From assembly GCA_031771865.1 (NCBI GenBank), contig JASISA010000010.1, forward strand, positions 1,364,001 to 1,428,000: 64,000 bases of DNA, given 5' to 3'. The translations under genes were made by a program, and so were the position numbers. Origin of the DNA: Nothophaeocryptopus gaeumannii. Taxonomy: Eukaryota; Ascomycota; Dothideomycetes; Mycosphaerellales; Mycosphaerellaceae. How positions within the stretch are numbered: the first letter of the stretch is position 1; the number at the start of each line of letters is the position of its first letter. Under the pieces are notes generated by a model that searched no databases, was not told the origin of the DNA, and saw only the letters and a list, made by a program, of their open reading frames with translations. This document shows, piece by piece, positions 53,399 to 63,239 of the stretch.

Positions 53399-55405
53399 TC
53401 AATATTGCACACCACCTGCACTAGTAGCAGCAGCGGGCAGAGAATTGAGCCGAGGAGGAGTATTGACTGGTTCAAGCCTTGCGATGGTAGGTACTGTCTG
53501 TAGGTGAGCTTGATGCTGCCGTTGGCTCGTGCTCATCGTCAATCGACTGCCATTGTGGCTAGAGTTTGCGTGCTGTGTAATTCCGTTGATATGGTACCTG
53601 GCAGGTGGATTCTGGTTCTGCACTCGGTCCTGCGCTTGGTGAGGGAAGGCATTCGATGGAGCACTCGTCGTGCCATTCTGATGTGCCATCGAATTCAAAG
53701 CTGGCGAATGAGCCTGCAAGTGGGGCATGGATTTCACAAACTGTGGTTGAGGTCGAACCGGTGTGGCCGCGTACATGCCATTTTGCCGTGGTGGTGGCGG
53801 ACCTGCAGCTCCTCGCGGTGGAGCAAACGAAGTGGTAGCTGCGTTGTTCTGACCATTCGGCGTAGATGCTGATTGTTGCAGTCTTGTAGCCACAATGCTC
53901 GCACGCTGCTTGAGCTGCAGCAGCTCCTGAACTCGACGCCGCCCTTGCTCTGTCAAGCGACCACCTCTCGCCTGCATGGTTGCATTTATGGCGCTTAGTT
54001 CGGCACTGGCCCGCTGGTAGTCGTTTCTGCACTCTCCGAACGTGGGCGGTCGGCCTGCGGTGGACTGAGGTGCGACGGCCTGCAATTGCTGTCTCGCTTG
54101 CTGATGCTGCAAAACAAACCCTGGAGTCTGCGATGGGTGACGTGGTGGTTGAGTCAACTGCGGAGACGAATGCTGCGGGATACCCGCCGGCGCATTAGGT
54201 GTACGCACCGCACCAGGAGCTCTCATCTGCCCCTGTGGGGTGACAGGCATCGGAGGATGCTGTCGATCTCTTGGTGTCCCGACAGAGAATGGAGAAGCGA
54301 CCGTGGGTGCCGAAGGTGTGGGAGCAGCACCAGCAGACCGTGAAGCCTGCTCACGTGCCGTTTGTTGTGCTTGCTCCTCATACTTCTTGTGCCGCATCTG
54401 TTGTCGCTGCAGCATTCGCTGCTGCTCCAAGGTAGCCGGCTTAACGTTGAAGTACTCCGGCTGCTCTCTCACTCCGCTCTGCGGCGCAACCTGCGGGGGA
54501 ATCTGAGTCGGTCGTCGTGGTTGGCGAGCAGGTTGTGGAGAGAAAGCCTGCACATGAGCAGATGCATGTTGCTCGGGCCGTGGAGTTGATGCACCTGGTG
54601 TCGGTGACGGCGATGTGAGGTCAACCACTGCCGGCGCAGCGGCTGGCATGCGCTGCTCGCTCACAGCTGATGGCGCCTTTCGTTTTCGTCCACCGACGAG
54701 TGTCTCCTGCTGTTGAATTCGCTCCTGCTGGCGCTGCTGCTCTTCGACGGCTTGAGTGACTGACGGCACGGAGGCGGGTGCAGGCGATCTTCTTGGAGCT
54801 GATGGGGTCATGTCGATTGAGAGCTGCGGACGCTCTGGTGTAACGACGACGGAGTCCTTGGCCTCGGACATCAGTCTCGGACGCTTGGCAGGACGTTCAG
54901 GCTCGTCCAGCTCTGGCTCTGGCCCCGGTTCTGGTTCTGGCAGTGCCTCAATCTCAGGCTCTTCCTCAGGGAAAATGTCTTCAAACTCATCTTCAGAGAA
55001 CATCTGAAAACCTAGCGGAAGTTGCGGCTTCGGCTCAGATTCTGGCTGCGGGATCTCCGGTTCTAGCTGTGAGATCACCTCTGGTTCTGATGTGGCCTGA
55101 AATCCGTCCTCGAGGTCATCATCTGGAATCGGTGCAACCTGGAATCGAACTCGCGGCCCAGCTTCACGTGCATGTCGCTCATTGGCCGCTTTCTTGATCT
55201 CTTCCATTCTGAGCTGGGCGGCGGTTGCGGCCTGGGCAAGACGGTCGATTTCGGCATCCGAGGGTGGTACTTCTTGTCCCTTTTGCCATCCCATGACCTT
55301 GTTTGCGAAACTGAGGTTGATGCCGAAATTATGTTCCCACTCAGCGAATTCGGGTCCGGAAAGATGGTGGAGGGGCCCATTGGGAGCTTGGAAGGGTTGC
55401 GACAT
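53399..55405 (-). CDS. Gln/Pro-rich nuclear protein, possible transcription co-regulator (cluster member E)
   Basis: 668 aa from ATG 55405 (MSQPFQAPNGPLHHLSGPEF). A short globular N-terminus (EFAEWEHNFGINLSFANKV) leads to a helix with Ala/Arg/Glu (IDRLAQAATAAQLRMEEIKK). An acidic Pro-Glu tract follows, then NLS-like ERPAKRPRL and GGRKRKAPS, a SUMO-interaction-like VVDLTSPSP, and a Gln-rich region resembling fungal Mediator-type co-activators. A second helical patch (ECRNDYQRASAELSAINATM to LLQLKQRASIVATRLQQ) may be a dimerisation segment. It lacks the W-GD-R-WR ending. An alternative 3' end exists: a 52-nt intron 53416-53467 would replace the last 23 residues with an acidic NIDLDNEDWLEQLM tail ending at 53356. 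Confidence 0.7.
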   Translation of the reverse strand: MSQPFQAPNGPLHHLSGPEFAEWEHNFGINLSFANKVMGWQKGQEVPPSDAEIDRLAQAATAAQLRMEEIKKAANERHAREAGPRVRFQVAPIPDDDLEDGFQATSEPEVISQLEPEIPQPESEPKPQLPLGFQMFSEDEFEDIFPEEEPEIEALPEPEPGPEPELDEPERPAKRPRLMSEAKDSVVVTPERPQLSIDMTPSAPRRSPAPASVPSVTQAVEEQQRQQERIQQQETLVGGRKRKAPSAVSEQRMPAAAPAVVDLTSPSPTPGASTPRPEQHASAHVQAFSPQPARQPRRPTQIPPQVAPQSGVREQPEYFNVKPATLEQQRMLQRQQMRHKKYEEQAQQTAREQASRSAGAAPTPSAPTVASPFSVGTPRDRQHPPMPVTPQGQMRAPGAVRTPNAPAGIPQHSSPQLTQPPRHPSQTPGFVLQHQQARQQLQAVAPQSTAGRPPTFGECRNDYQRASAELSAINATMQARGGRLTEQGRRRVQELLQLKQRASIVATRLQQSASTPNGQNNAATTSFAPPRGAAGPPPPRQNGMYAATPVRPQPQFVKSMPHLQAHSPALNSMAHQNGTTSAPSNAFPHQAQDRVQNQNPPARYHINGITQHANSSHNGSRLTMSTSQRQHQAHLQTVPTIARLEPVNTPPRLNSLPAAATSAGGVQY

Positions 55406-56390
55406 GGCGAGAATGGGAGATGTGGGAGGAGGTGAGATGATAGAAAACGGAGTTCTGCAAAGGCCTGAAAGTGGCGATATGCAGATGCGACGGTAGCGGA
55501 TTCGTAGCGGTGGCAGATGGTAGGTGGAAGATGGTAGTTCGTAGCGTCACTGACACTGGTCGTGTTGGTTGAAGATTCAGAAAGGTGCAGAAGAAGATGA
55601 AAGTTTTTGGCGTCTGAGTTCGCCGTCTCATGAAGAAGCAGAGATGGAATGTCGGTGGCTGGACAGTGCCTTTTGCTGCATGTGAGGACAATAGGGGGCA
55701 GCGGTAGTGGAGCCTATTGTAGGTGGATGAGGACAGGCGGTCGCACGAGCAACTGCACCTTGCTATTGCACAGCCCGTGCACAATAGCAGATGGCAGTCG
55801 ACTTTGATATGTCGAGCTTGCGATTGTCGTTGATGGGTTACAGGTGTTCAAGCAGGATGCGGGTGAAGGAGCGGACAAGTTCAACTCGAGCCAGCGAGTT
55901 CTGCAAATCAAGTGGTCTGTGCGCGATCTTCAACGTCGGCGATCCTTCAGCTTGTGAAAACCGTGTTGTGGATACGGTCCGCGGAGTGAACGACCGGGGG
56001 GCCCAGAGCGTGATTCTATGGGATGCTGTGGAAGTGATGCTGCGATGTCGAAGGTGCAACAGACCACGCAAAGCCTGAGGCCGCAACGAGTGTGGGCGAA
56101 TGGAACTTGGTCGAAGAGTCAGCGGCCTGCACCTTCTCTGCACACATGCTGGCAAAACACATACTGGCGGAACGGACTGACAAGTACTCGACTCCAACCT
56201 CGCGATTACATAATCCAAGCTCAGAAATATGTCGCTCGAACTACAAGACAACGTGTATCAGGTACTGGCTGATCACACTGATCGACTTCCTTCCGTTTCA
56301 GTTTTCATTCTCTACACAGCATTGTGTCTCGTCACGTCGTGCTGCTCGTCGCCTGTTCGTAGGCTTCGTGGGTAGAGCAGCACATGTGGT
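55406..56390. other. Intergenic, no supported gene
   Basis: 985 bp upstream of gene E and downstream of the short-chain dehydrogenase. Open frames on both strands are Ser/Arg-rich with no domain. The part adjoining gene E (55400-55800) is its likely promoter and leader. Confidence 0.4.
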
Positions 56391-57202
56391 CTACCATGGC
56401 AGCTGCAGGGGAGTTGGCAGCTTATCCTTCGGACCCAATGTTGGCTCTGCCGTTCCAATATCACTGAGAAGAGTAAGCGAAGCTTTTGGCGTCGAATGGT
56501 GATCACTTACCCTGGCCCTCTCGGTGCCCAGTACTCGCCAGTATGACTGATATCAAAGACCTCGATCCAGTCAATGAGCGAGCCAGCACTCACATCAGGC
56601 GTCACAGCGCCACCCGCATCCCAGAACTTGTCGAAACCAACCCCTCGCGTCATCTCCGTCCGCATAAAAGCAGGATGCACAAGACCAACAGCCACTCCAG
56701 ACTCCTTGAGGTCGAAGCTCAACAGCTTGCCGACCATATTCAATGCGGCTTTCGAAGCATGATGGCCGTACATTCCTCCGCCCTCACTCTCATGTCTCAG
56801 CGTAATGGACCCAGCTTCAGAAGAAACCAAAATGAGCTTCGAGCCTTTCTTCAGCAGGCCAGCTTTGTGAAGCGCGTGAGTGATGAAGATCGGCCCGATA
56901 GCAGAAGTCTTGTACATCGTCACCTCGGCGTCCCATCTGGGCTCATCGAAGGACTCTTTCCCGAAGTAGCCAGCTGAAATGATGACCTTGTCTTGAGGTT
57001 GGCCGTTGAGCCCATCTGCGATCTTCTTTCCTGCGCTCTCTTCAGCCACATCTACGCCGGTGATCCATTTGAGGGACTGAGGTGCATCCTTGGGAGCATC
57101 GGAGCGTGCTGTGCCTGTGATGTTTGCGCCTTTGGCGGCGTATTGTTTGGCTAGCTCGTAGCCCAGACCGCGTGTCGCGCCGACGATTAAGACGTGAGCC
57201 AT
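56391..57202 (-). CDS. Short-chain dehydrogenase/reductase
   Basis: Classical NAD(P)-dependent SDR, 254 aa, in two exons: 56511-57202 and 56391-56463, with a 47-nt intron (gtaagt...ctcag). Reading through the intron would stop at 56507; splicing adds DIGTAEPTLGPKDKLPTPLQ-type sequence ending LPW, a tail common in fungal relatives. Rossmann motif GATRGLG at residues 7-13; VDVAEES (strand 3 region); IISAGYFG in place of NNAG; LILVSSEAGS with the catalytic Ser; Y..HASK with Tyr and Lys four apart; VGLVHPAFMRTEM after the active site. It resembles C-factor-like carbonyl reductases. Substrate unknown. Divergent from POM152. Confidence 0.9.
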
Positions 57203-57647
57203 CGTGGATATTGATGATGAGAATGGAAAGAAGACAGAGGTATCATCTTGAGGGACATGGAAAGCGCGTAATGGTCATGACTGATGTGACGTCGACGCGA
57301 CATTGATGTCGATATTGATGCCTGAATTATTGCCTGAACTATCTCAGGAGCCCAGACCTTGACTGGCGCTTTGATTGGCTATTGGATCCGGATTGGTCTG
57401 AAGCCCAACGGCGTCACTTCGCGTGCCCACGCGTCGCATCTGGGAAGAGAAGTGAAGGGGAAAGAGTAAACACACGCAACACAGACACTTCGCCTTCACC
57501 TTAACGACCTTACGACCGGAGACGATCATCTGCAGGACTACCTGGACATTTGAGCAGACTCACATAGACGAAAGCTCGACCGCCAACCCAGCGAACGATA
57601 CGCCAAACAAACATTCAACTTCATGCGATGAACCACACTTCATAGCC
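57203..57647. promoter_or_regulatory. Divergent promoter region SDR / POM152
   Basis: 445 bp between divergent start codons. The most distinctive feature is a run of three inverse CCAAT boxes near its centre (separate entry). No coding signal. Confidence 0.6.
57374..57396 (-). promoter_or_regulatory. Triple CCAAT box
   Basis: ATTGG occurs at 57374, 57381 and 57392, three CCAAT boxes within 23 bp when read on the minus strand. CCAAT is bound by the fungal Hap/CBF complex. They point toward the SDR gene but could serve either flanking gene. Confidence 0.55.
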
Positions 57648-60600
57648 ATGGACGGCACACCGCGCCTTCGCAGCGCATTTCCACAGACACCGCAGCGCGA
57701 TGGACGAAGTTCACGCTATCGAGGCAGCGACAGCGACCCTTTCAGACGATCTTCGCCGAATGTACAACAACGACCGCTTCCGCAAATACCCACACTTCGA
57801 GGCTCAAACGCATCTTCACCGCCCAGCGAGCCTTTAATACCAGAGAGCATCATCGACGCACCTTCACAAAGATTATATGCGGTAGCCGTCTGGGTGGCGC
57901 TGCTGACATGGCGGTTTTACGACTTTGCGGGGCTGCAAGAAAGTGAAGAGCAGAGTCTTTGGTCGTTCATGAAATGGGTCGCAATAGACGGGGTTTTCTT
58001 GTTTGGTCTTCCGAGTCTGCGGATACCGTGGCTAGAATGGAGCTCTGCGACCATGACACTTATATTTTTGGCGCATGCAGTGGCAGATGGCATGCTCATG
58101 TTCAGAATACCGATACCGATTACGGCAGGACTTGCGGTGGCATGGAGAGGAGTATGGGGCGCGTACGAAACGGCTGTGAATGAACACAATGTCAATCCTG
58201 ATACGGTTCTGTTCAACGACTCGTTAATCTTGGGACGGCAGGTCATTCACATCTTGCCTGAAGGATCGGCTGTGCTCAATCCGGAAAGGGAGGCTTTCTG
58301 CATAGACCAGACGAGAACGGAGGCGCGGCTACCAATCGTCGTCAATGCGACGAATCCGATCGAAATCGACATCCTGCATGTCGATCTGGAGACAAACGCC
58401 AACAGCACTCTGCACATCAACAAAGCGAAGATCAAGACCATGTACAAGGAGGCTTCTCGGCTGCTCATCAACAGCGACAATGAGAACGAGCCCAAGACAC
58501 TCTACTACACAGTCAATAAACCTGGACTCTACGTTCTCTCGAAGCTACTTGATGCTTCAAATCTGGAGGTTTCCCGCAAAAAGCTGGCGCATACCGTTGT
58601 CGTGCCTTGTCCGAAGGCTGGATTCCGACCCGCGAGCAACGACAAGTGCAGAGGCGAGGTCTCAAATGTTGAACTGGAAGTCACTGGTACACCGCCTATG
58701 AAAGTCAAATACCGCAAAGTGGTCAACAAGGCTACTCAGGATTCGGTTTTTGAAAACATTCAGCCTGAGGACTTGTTTTCGCCACTTCTCAAGCAAGATC
58801 AGAATTCGCTTGTCGTGCCGAACCGAGTTGACACTGAGTGGGCAAAGCCAAGAAGCGTGCGAGTACCTCTCAGCGAAGGACTTGGCACGTCTGGCCGATG
58901 GGTCTACGCGATTGATCAAGTCGCAGACGGTTTTGGAAATGTTGTCGAATTCTCCGGCCGAGACCAGCAGGAGCAAGGCAAGAAGTCCAAGATGCAGCTC
59001 ACTCAAGCCATCAATGTGCACGAGCGGCCCGTTGTTCAGCTGAACGGATGCACGCCCCAACGGCCGATGAAGGTGGCGAAAGGGTCACCCGCCAAGTTAC
59101 CTTTGCAATATGGTTCGACAGGAAGAGGACCTTTGGAGAATACTGCGTACCATGTGGAGTACATCTTCAGTCCTGAAGATACGATGACTTCTTCTGAAGG
59201 CCATGGAAGCTCACCTGTGGCAAAGCGAGCTACAGTGCAAGATGTTAAGCGACAGCCCGAGATTCAAGAGCCCGGTCTCTACACTTTGACTGGCGTGTCC
59301 ACAGACTTCTGCCAAGGTGATGTCTTGGAGCCGGCTTCCTGCTTGCTTCAAAATCCACCTCAGCCTCACCTGGCGATCAGCTCAGAGGAGATTGTCGACA
59401 AGTGCGCGAACAAGCCGGTCGGTCTCCGCATTAACCTGGATCTCATTGGCACTCCACCTTTCGATGTGCAGTACAAGATGGTTCGCACTGGTGACAGAAT
59501 CCACCACACCTACGTCGAGAAAATCAATGGACTCCGTGGTCAAATCGAGCTTACCCCAGCTCAGGCTGGAACTTACACGTATGAGTTCGACGAGATCAGT
59601 GACGCTGTTTACAGCAAGCAGAAGCTGAAGGATATCCAGCTGACGCAGTCCGTCAAGCCATCGGCGTCCGCGAGATTTGCCACAGAAGGCAGGCAGAACG
59701 CTTGTATCGATCAAACCGCGTCCTTCGATGTTCAGCTGCAAGGTGACGGACCCTTCCAACTGGAATACGAGCTCATTCACAACGGGAAGCGCAAGAAGTT
59801 CACTGAGCAAGATATCACTGGTCCCTTCGTCAGGTTGGAGACGCCCGTTCTTAAAGATGGCGGAGAGTACACCATGGCGCTGGTCAGCATCGAAGACAGC
59901 AACGCTTGTCCAGAGTATCTGAAAGAGGAGTCCAAAGTCAACGTCCGTCACCAGAAGCCGAAGGTCCAATTTGGTCACATCGAGGGTCGCAGGAGTGTGG
60001 CGACTCTGGAAGACACAAAGGTGCACCTGCCTCTTCGACTCGCTGGAGAGGGACCGTGGAGGGTCGCTTACAAAGATGCAGCCGGTGCTACACAAGTCGT
60101 GCATCCCAAGGATCCAAATGGGAGGCTCGAGGTCAATCGGGACGGCATCTACGAGCTCACTGACGTCCGCGACAGTGTCTGTCCTGGCGTGGTCGACGAG
60201 ACTGCGAATCAATTCGAAGTCAGTCTCATTCCACGGCCACAGCTGCGAATCGCGCCAAGCGATATGATTAAGTCGAAGGACAATGATGTCTCTAGGCAAG
60301 AGGTATGCGAGGGTGACGAGGATGCGGTAGAGGTGCTTTTTAAGGGATCGCCCCCATACCAGCTCCAGTATATCCAGTCCGTCGCGGCCGAGCACGGTAC
60401 CGTTGCTCCAAAGACAAGGGACATTCGCGCCGCCCTGAACGTTGCTTCCCTCCGCATGGAGACCAGCGTAGCAGGCAAATACGAGTATCGGTTTGCGAAA
60501 CTTTCGGATCATAACTACGACCACAGCCCGAAGCACTTTTCACCTATCACGATCCATCAGAGGGTCAACGCGCGCCCATCGGCAGCTTTCACGACCGCAG

Positions 60601-61475
60601 GCAAGACTTACTCATTCTGCTCCGTGGAGGCAGAAGGCGAGGAAGTCATCCCAGTCACGCTGTATGGTGAGGCACCGTTCGAGCTCGAAGTCGAGATCAA
60701 GCATCACGGCACATCAAGACCAGAGACCGAAACTTACCGCAACATCAACAGCAACAAATTTGACATTCGCGTGCCGCACTCCAAACTCTACCTCGGCAAG
60801 TCAGCAGTCTCGCTCCGCCGCGTCAGCGACTCTCGCGGTTGCGCCAGAACCCTCGACAGCACCGTCCCACGCGTACAGATCTCCGTCCACGACGCGCCCA
60901 CCATCACTTCCCTCGAAGAACGCACCGACTACTGCGTCGGCGACCGCCTCAATTTCGGCCTCTCTGGCGTTGCGCCCTTCCAAGTATTCTACACCTTCGA
61001 AAATGCCGCGCGCAAAGCTTCTGTGTCTACGAATACTTTCAAGCGTCTTGCGGAGAAACCAGGAAATTTTGCCATCACGGGCTTGCAAGACTCTGCATCT
61101 TCCTGCCGCGCTTCGACAAACATTACCAAAACCATCCACGGCATGCCCTCCGTCCGTGTCTCCAAAGGTCGCGATTCTTACGTCGATATCCACGAAGGCG
61201 GCGAAGCAGAGATCCTTTTCGAATTTGGTGGTGTCCCGCCTTTCGAGTTTACCTACACGAGGAGTTCGAATACAGATAAAGGCGGGAAGAAGCCCGGGCA
61301 AGTGTTGGATATGAGAAGTGAGGTTAGTGAGGGGCATGAGATGAGGGTTTTTGCGAGTGAGGAGGGGACATATGAGGTTGTGTCTATCAAGGATAGGCAT
61401 TGCGCTTACACGAAGCCCGGCGTTGATACGAGTGCGGCTGGAGGGAAGGGAAAGAAGATGTTGGGTTACTACTAG
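57648..61475 (+). CDS. POM152: Nucleoporin POM152, membrane-ring component
   Basis: Integral protein of the nuclear pore membrane ring. One exon, 1275 aa, ATG at 57648, typical length for filamentous fungi. The N-terminal ~70 residues are basic, Ser/Pro-rich and cytosolic/pore-facing. Hydrophobic segments follow at about 76-93 (RLYAVAVWVALLTWRFYDF), 108-125 and 136-170 (ATMTLIFLAHAVADGMLMF). The rest is lumenal: a chain of Ig-like repeats marked by recurring G-x-PPF or GEGPW turns followed by strands (LIGTPPFDVQYKM, LQGDGPFQLEYEL, LAGEGPWRVAYKD, LYGEAPFELEVEI, LSGVAPFQVFYTF, FGGVPPFEFTYTR). The end is KKMLGYY. No introns. Identification is secure from architecture. Confidence 0.95.
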   Translation: MDGTPRLRSAFPQTPQRDGRSSRYRGSDSDPFRRSSPNVQQRPLPQIPTLRGSNASSPPSEPLIPESIIDAPSQRLYAVAVWVALLTWRFYDFAGLQESEEQSLWSFMKWVAIDGVFLFGLPSLRIPWLEWSSATMTLIFLAHAVADGMLMFRIPIPITAGLAVAWRGVWGAYETAVNEHNVNPDTVLFNDSLILGRQVIHILPEGSAVLNPEREAFCIDQTRTEARLPIVVNATNPIEIDILHVDLETNANSTLHINKAKIKTMYKEASRLLINSDNENEPKTLYYTVNKPGLYVLSKLLDASNLEVSRKKLAHTVVVPCPKAGFRPASNDKCRGEVSNVELEVTGTPPMKVKYRKVVNKATQDSVFENIQPEDLFSPLLKQDQNSLVVPNRVDTEWAKPRSVRVPLSEGLGTSGRWVYAIDQVADGFGNVVEFSGRDQQEQGKKSKMQLTQAINVHERPVVQLNGCTPQRPMKVAKGSPAKLPLQYGSTGRGPLENTAYHVEYIFSPEDTMTSSEGHGSSPVAKRATVQDVKRQPEIQEPGLYTLTGVSTDFCQGDVLEPASCLLQNPPQPHLAISSEEIVDKCANKPVGLRINLDLIGTPPFDVQYKMVRTGDRIHHTYVEKINGLRGQIELTPAQAGTYTYEFDEISDAVYSKQKLKDIQLTQSVKPSASARFATEGRQNACIDQTASFDVQLQGDGPFQLEYELIHNGKRKKFTEQDITGPFVRLETPVLKDGGEYTMALVSIEDSNACPEYLKEESKVNVRHQKPKVQFGHIEGRRSVATLEDTKVHLPLRLAGEGPWRVAYKDAAGATQVVHPKDPNGRLEVNRDGIYELTDVRDSVCPGVVDETANQFEVSLIPRPQLRIAPSDMIKSKDNDVSRQEVCEGDEDAVEVLFKGSPPYQLQYIQSVAAEHGTVAPKTRDIRAALNVASLRMETSVAGKYEYRFAKLSDHNYDHSPKHFSPITIHQRVNARPSAAFTTAGKTYSFCSVEAEGEEVIPVTLYGEAPFELEVEIKHHGTSRPETETYRNINSNKFDIRVPHSKLYLGKSAVSLRRVSDSRGCARTLDSTVPRVQISVHDAPTITSLEERTDYCVGDRLNFGLSGVAPFQVFYTFENAARKASVSTNTFKRLAEKPGNFAITGLQDSASSCRASTNITKTIHGMPSVRVSKGRDSYVDIHEGGEAEILFEFGGVPPFEFTYTRSSNTDKGGKKPGQVLDMRSEVSEGHEMRVFASEEGTYEVVSIKDRHCAYTKPGVDTSAAGGKGKKMLGYY

Positions 61476-63239
61476 GGGTAGTGCGAGAGAAGGAAGGGTG
61501 GAGATAGCACATGCGGAGTACTTTTCCTTGGATCCTTTGATGTTGTTGCATGGCGAGGCGTTCCGGCGCATCGAAAGAAGAGAGTTTGGTGACAGCGCAG
61601 GTATGCATTTCCTTCATCTAGCGCAAAAGGGTTGATCAAAGCAGCGCAGTTCTTCACTACCAGCGCCGCACCCTCCTCCCTCCTTTCAATGCTTCGCTCA
61701 TCCTCATCTCCATATTCCCAGCGTCGACTTTCCCAGGACGGAAAAACCAGAGCAATCCCGAACTTTTCCATCGGCACTCTCATTGTGGCCATATCGTTAC
61801 TGCGCAATTGATGGCATCTGATGCTGTAGCGAGTATGCTCTTAAGACCACCGCGCGGTCCCTTCACACGTGCCAGCCGAAGATATGTGTGGGTGTTGATT
61901 TCAGGAAAAGAAAAGAGAGGAAGGCTTTATCTATTCACACCAAGGACTGACGAGCTACAGACACATACCGCCTGGCGCATGCCGCGCGGTAGTTCACAAC
62001 ATGTCTCCCAGAACGGGTCATGCAACGACCCAAGAACGGTGCTCTCATAGAAGTCGAAATCCAAGAGCGAAGACAATTTCGATCGGCCGCCATAGAATAC
62101 ATTACAGATGCAGAGAACACCTGCCAGATGTCGAGCACCGATGCCGATATTCTCATTTGAAATTCAATAGTGAAGAAGGCAGTATTCCAGATCGCACGCC
62201 TGGACGGTGCGACAGCAGTAGCCTCTCATCCTGTCAAGTGATCCAACAGACCAGGAAGCGCTCCTCGAACTCAACGTTGAAGGATGAGAGGTCGAAAGAC
62301 AGAAGAGACTCCATACTGCCCGCGGCAGTCCCTCATCGCACTCGCAGAACCCAAGGCGGATAGGATCCCAATCCGACGTCTCAGACTGCACATTGGTACC
62401 AACCAGAGAATATCCACTCCCATACCAGCAGCCTCCCTTACCAATTCTCTCACGACCACTCCCCCATTCGAGACAATCTCCAAAACAGCAAATATAGCAC
62501 CTTACTCGCCACGCAATCCCTCAAAACCACACCCCTACCATCACGCAGCAGTCCCACCCCATCTCACCCCACCCCACCCCTCTCTCACTTACCACCTCAG
62601 AAATCGCCCCCAAATACCATATCCACCGACTCAATCTCCAGATATCCAGCCAAGATACACCAGCAACCAAACCCGTCTGACAGCCATCATCCCACCAGGA
62701 CGAAGCCAGCCGCCCTCTCACATTATCATGGTGCCGAGGAGGCTGAGAATGACTATGAATTGTTACAGACGGCTCTCATGACGCTGAGATAATGCCTCAA
62801 ATTTAGCAATATCACACCCTCTCTCTGTCTCTCCGATGACGACTGCTGAACGAGCCGGAAATGGTGAGTAGATAGCATAGAAAGGTGTATGAGATGTCGA
62901 GACGGCTTTCCAGATTTCCCCAAGTGAGGCTGCATCACACTGGTCCTCTCCTTCCCCTCATAGCTCGAAAGCGTGAGGAAGTACTATTGTGCACCAGGAA
63001 TGACGTGTGAGGGGTCGAACGAAAAGGTAGGTGAGATGCCCTTACATAACCATCTCTCATACCGGCGACAAGACGAGAAGGGCAGGGAGTGGTATCAGAC
63101 GACGAGGCAATGAGTGAGATGGTGAGACGATGGGACAATTGAGCCAAAAACACAAAACCAATTCAATTCCAAAAACTAAAAACAAGCCCTCTCTCCTTGG
63201 GGCGCCCAGACTCAGCGGGAGTGCGCAGCGAGTCTCTCC
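61476..63239. other. Gene-poor stretch of 1.8 kb
   Basis: No supported gene on either strand. A C-rich polypyrimidine block (about 62500-62640, with CCCCA/CCACCCC runs) makes long spurious open frames such as 62284-62781. The stretch just left of 63240 is the 3' flank of the last gene. Confidence 0.4.

Noticed and set aside
56507..56510. Early stop giving a 231-aa short-chain dehydrogenase
   Set aside because: A canonical gtaagt...ctcag intron starts right there and adds a family-typical C-terminal tail.
62284..62781. 165-codon open frame on the plus strand
   Set aside because: It arises from a C-rich polypyrimidine tract and reads as low-complexity Pro/Thr/Ser/His without features.
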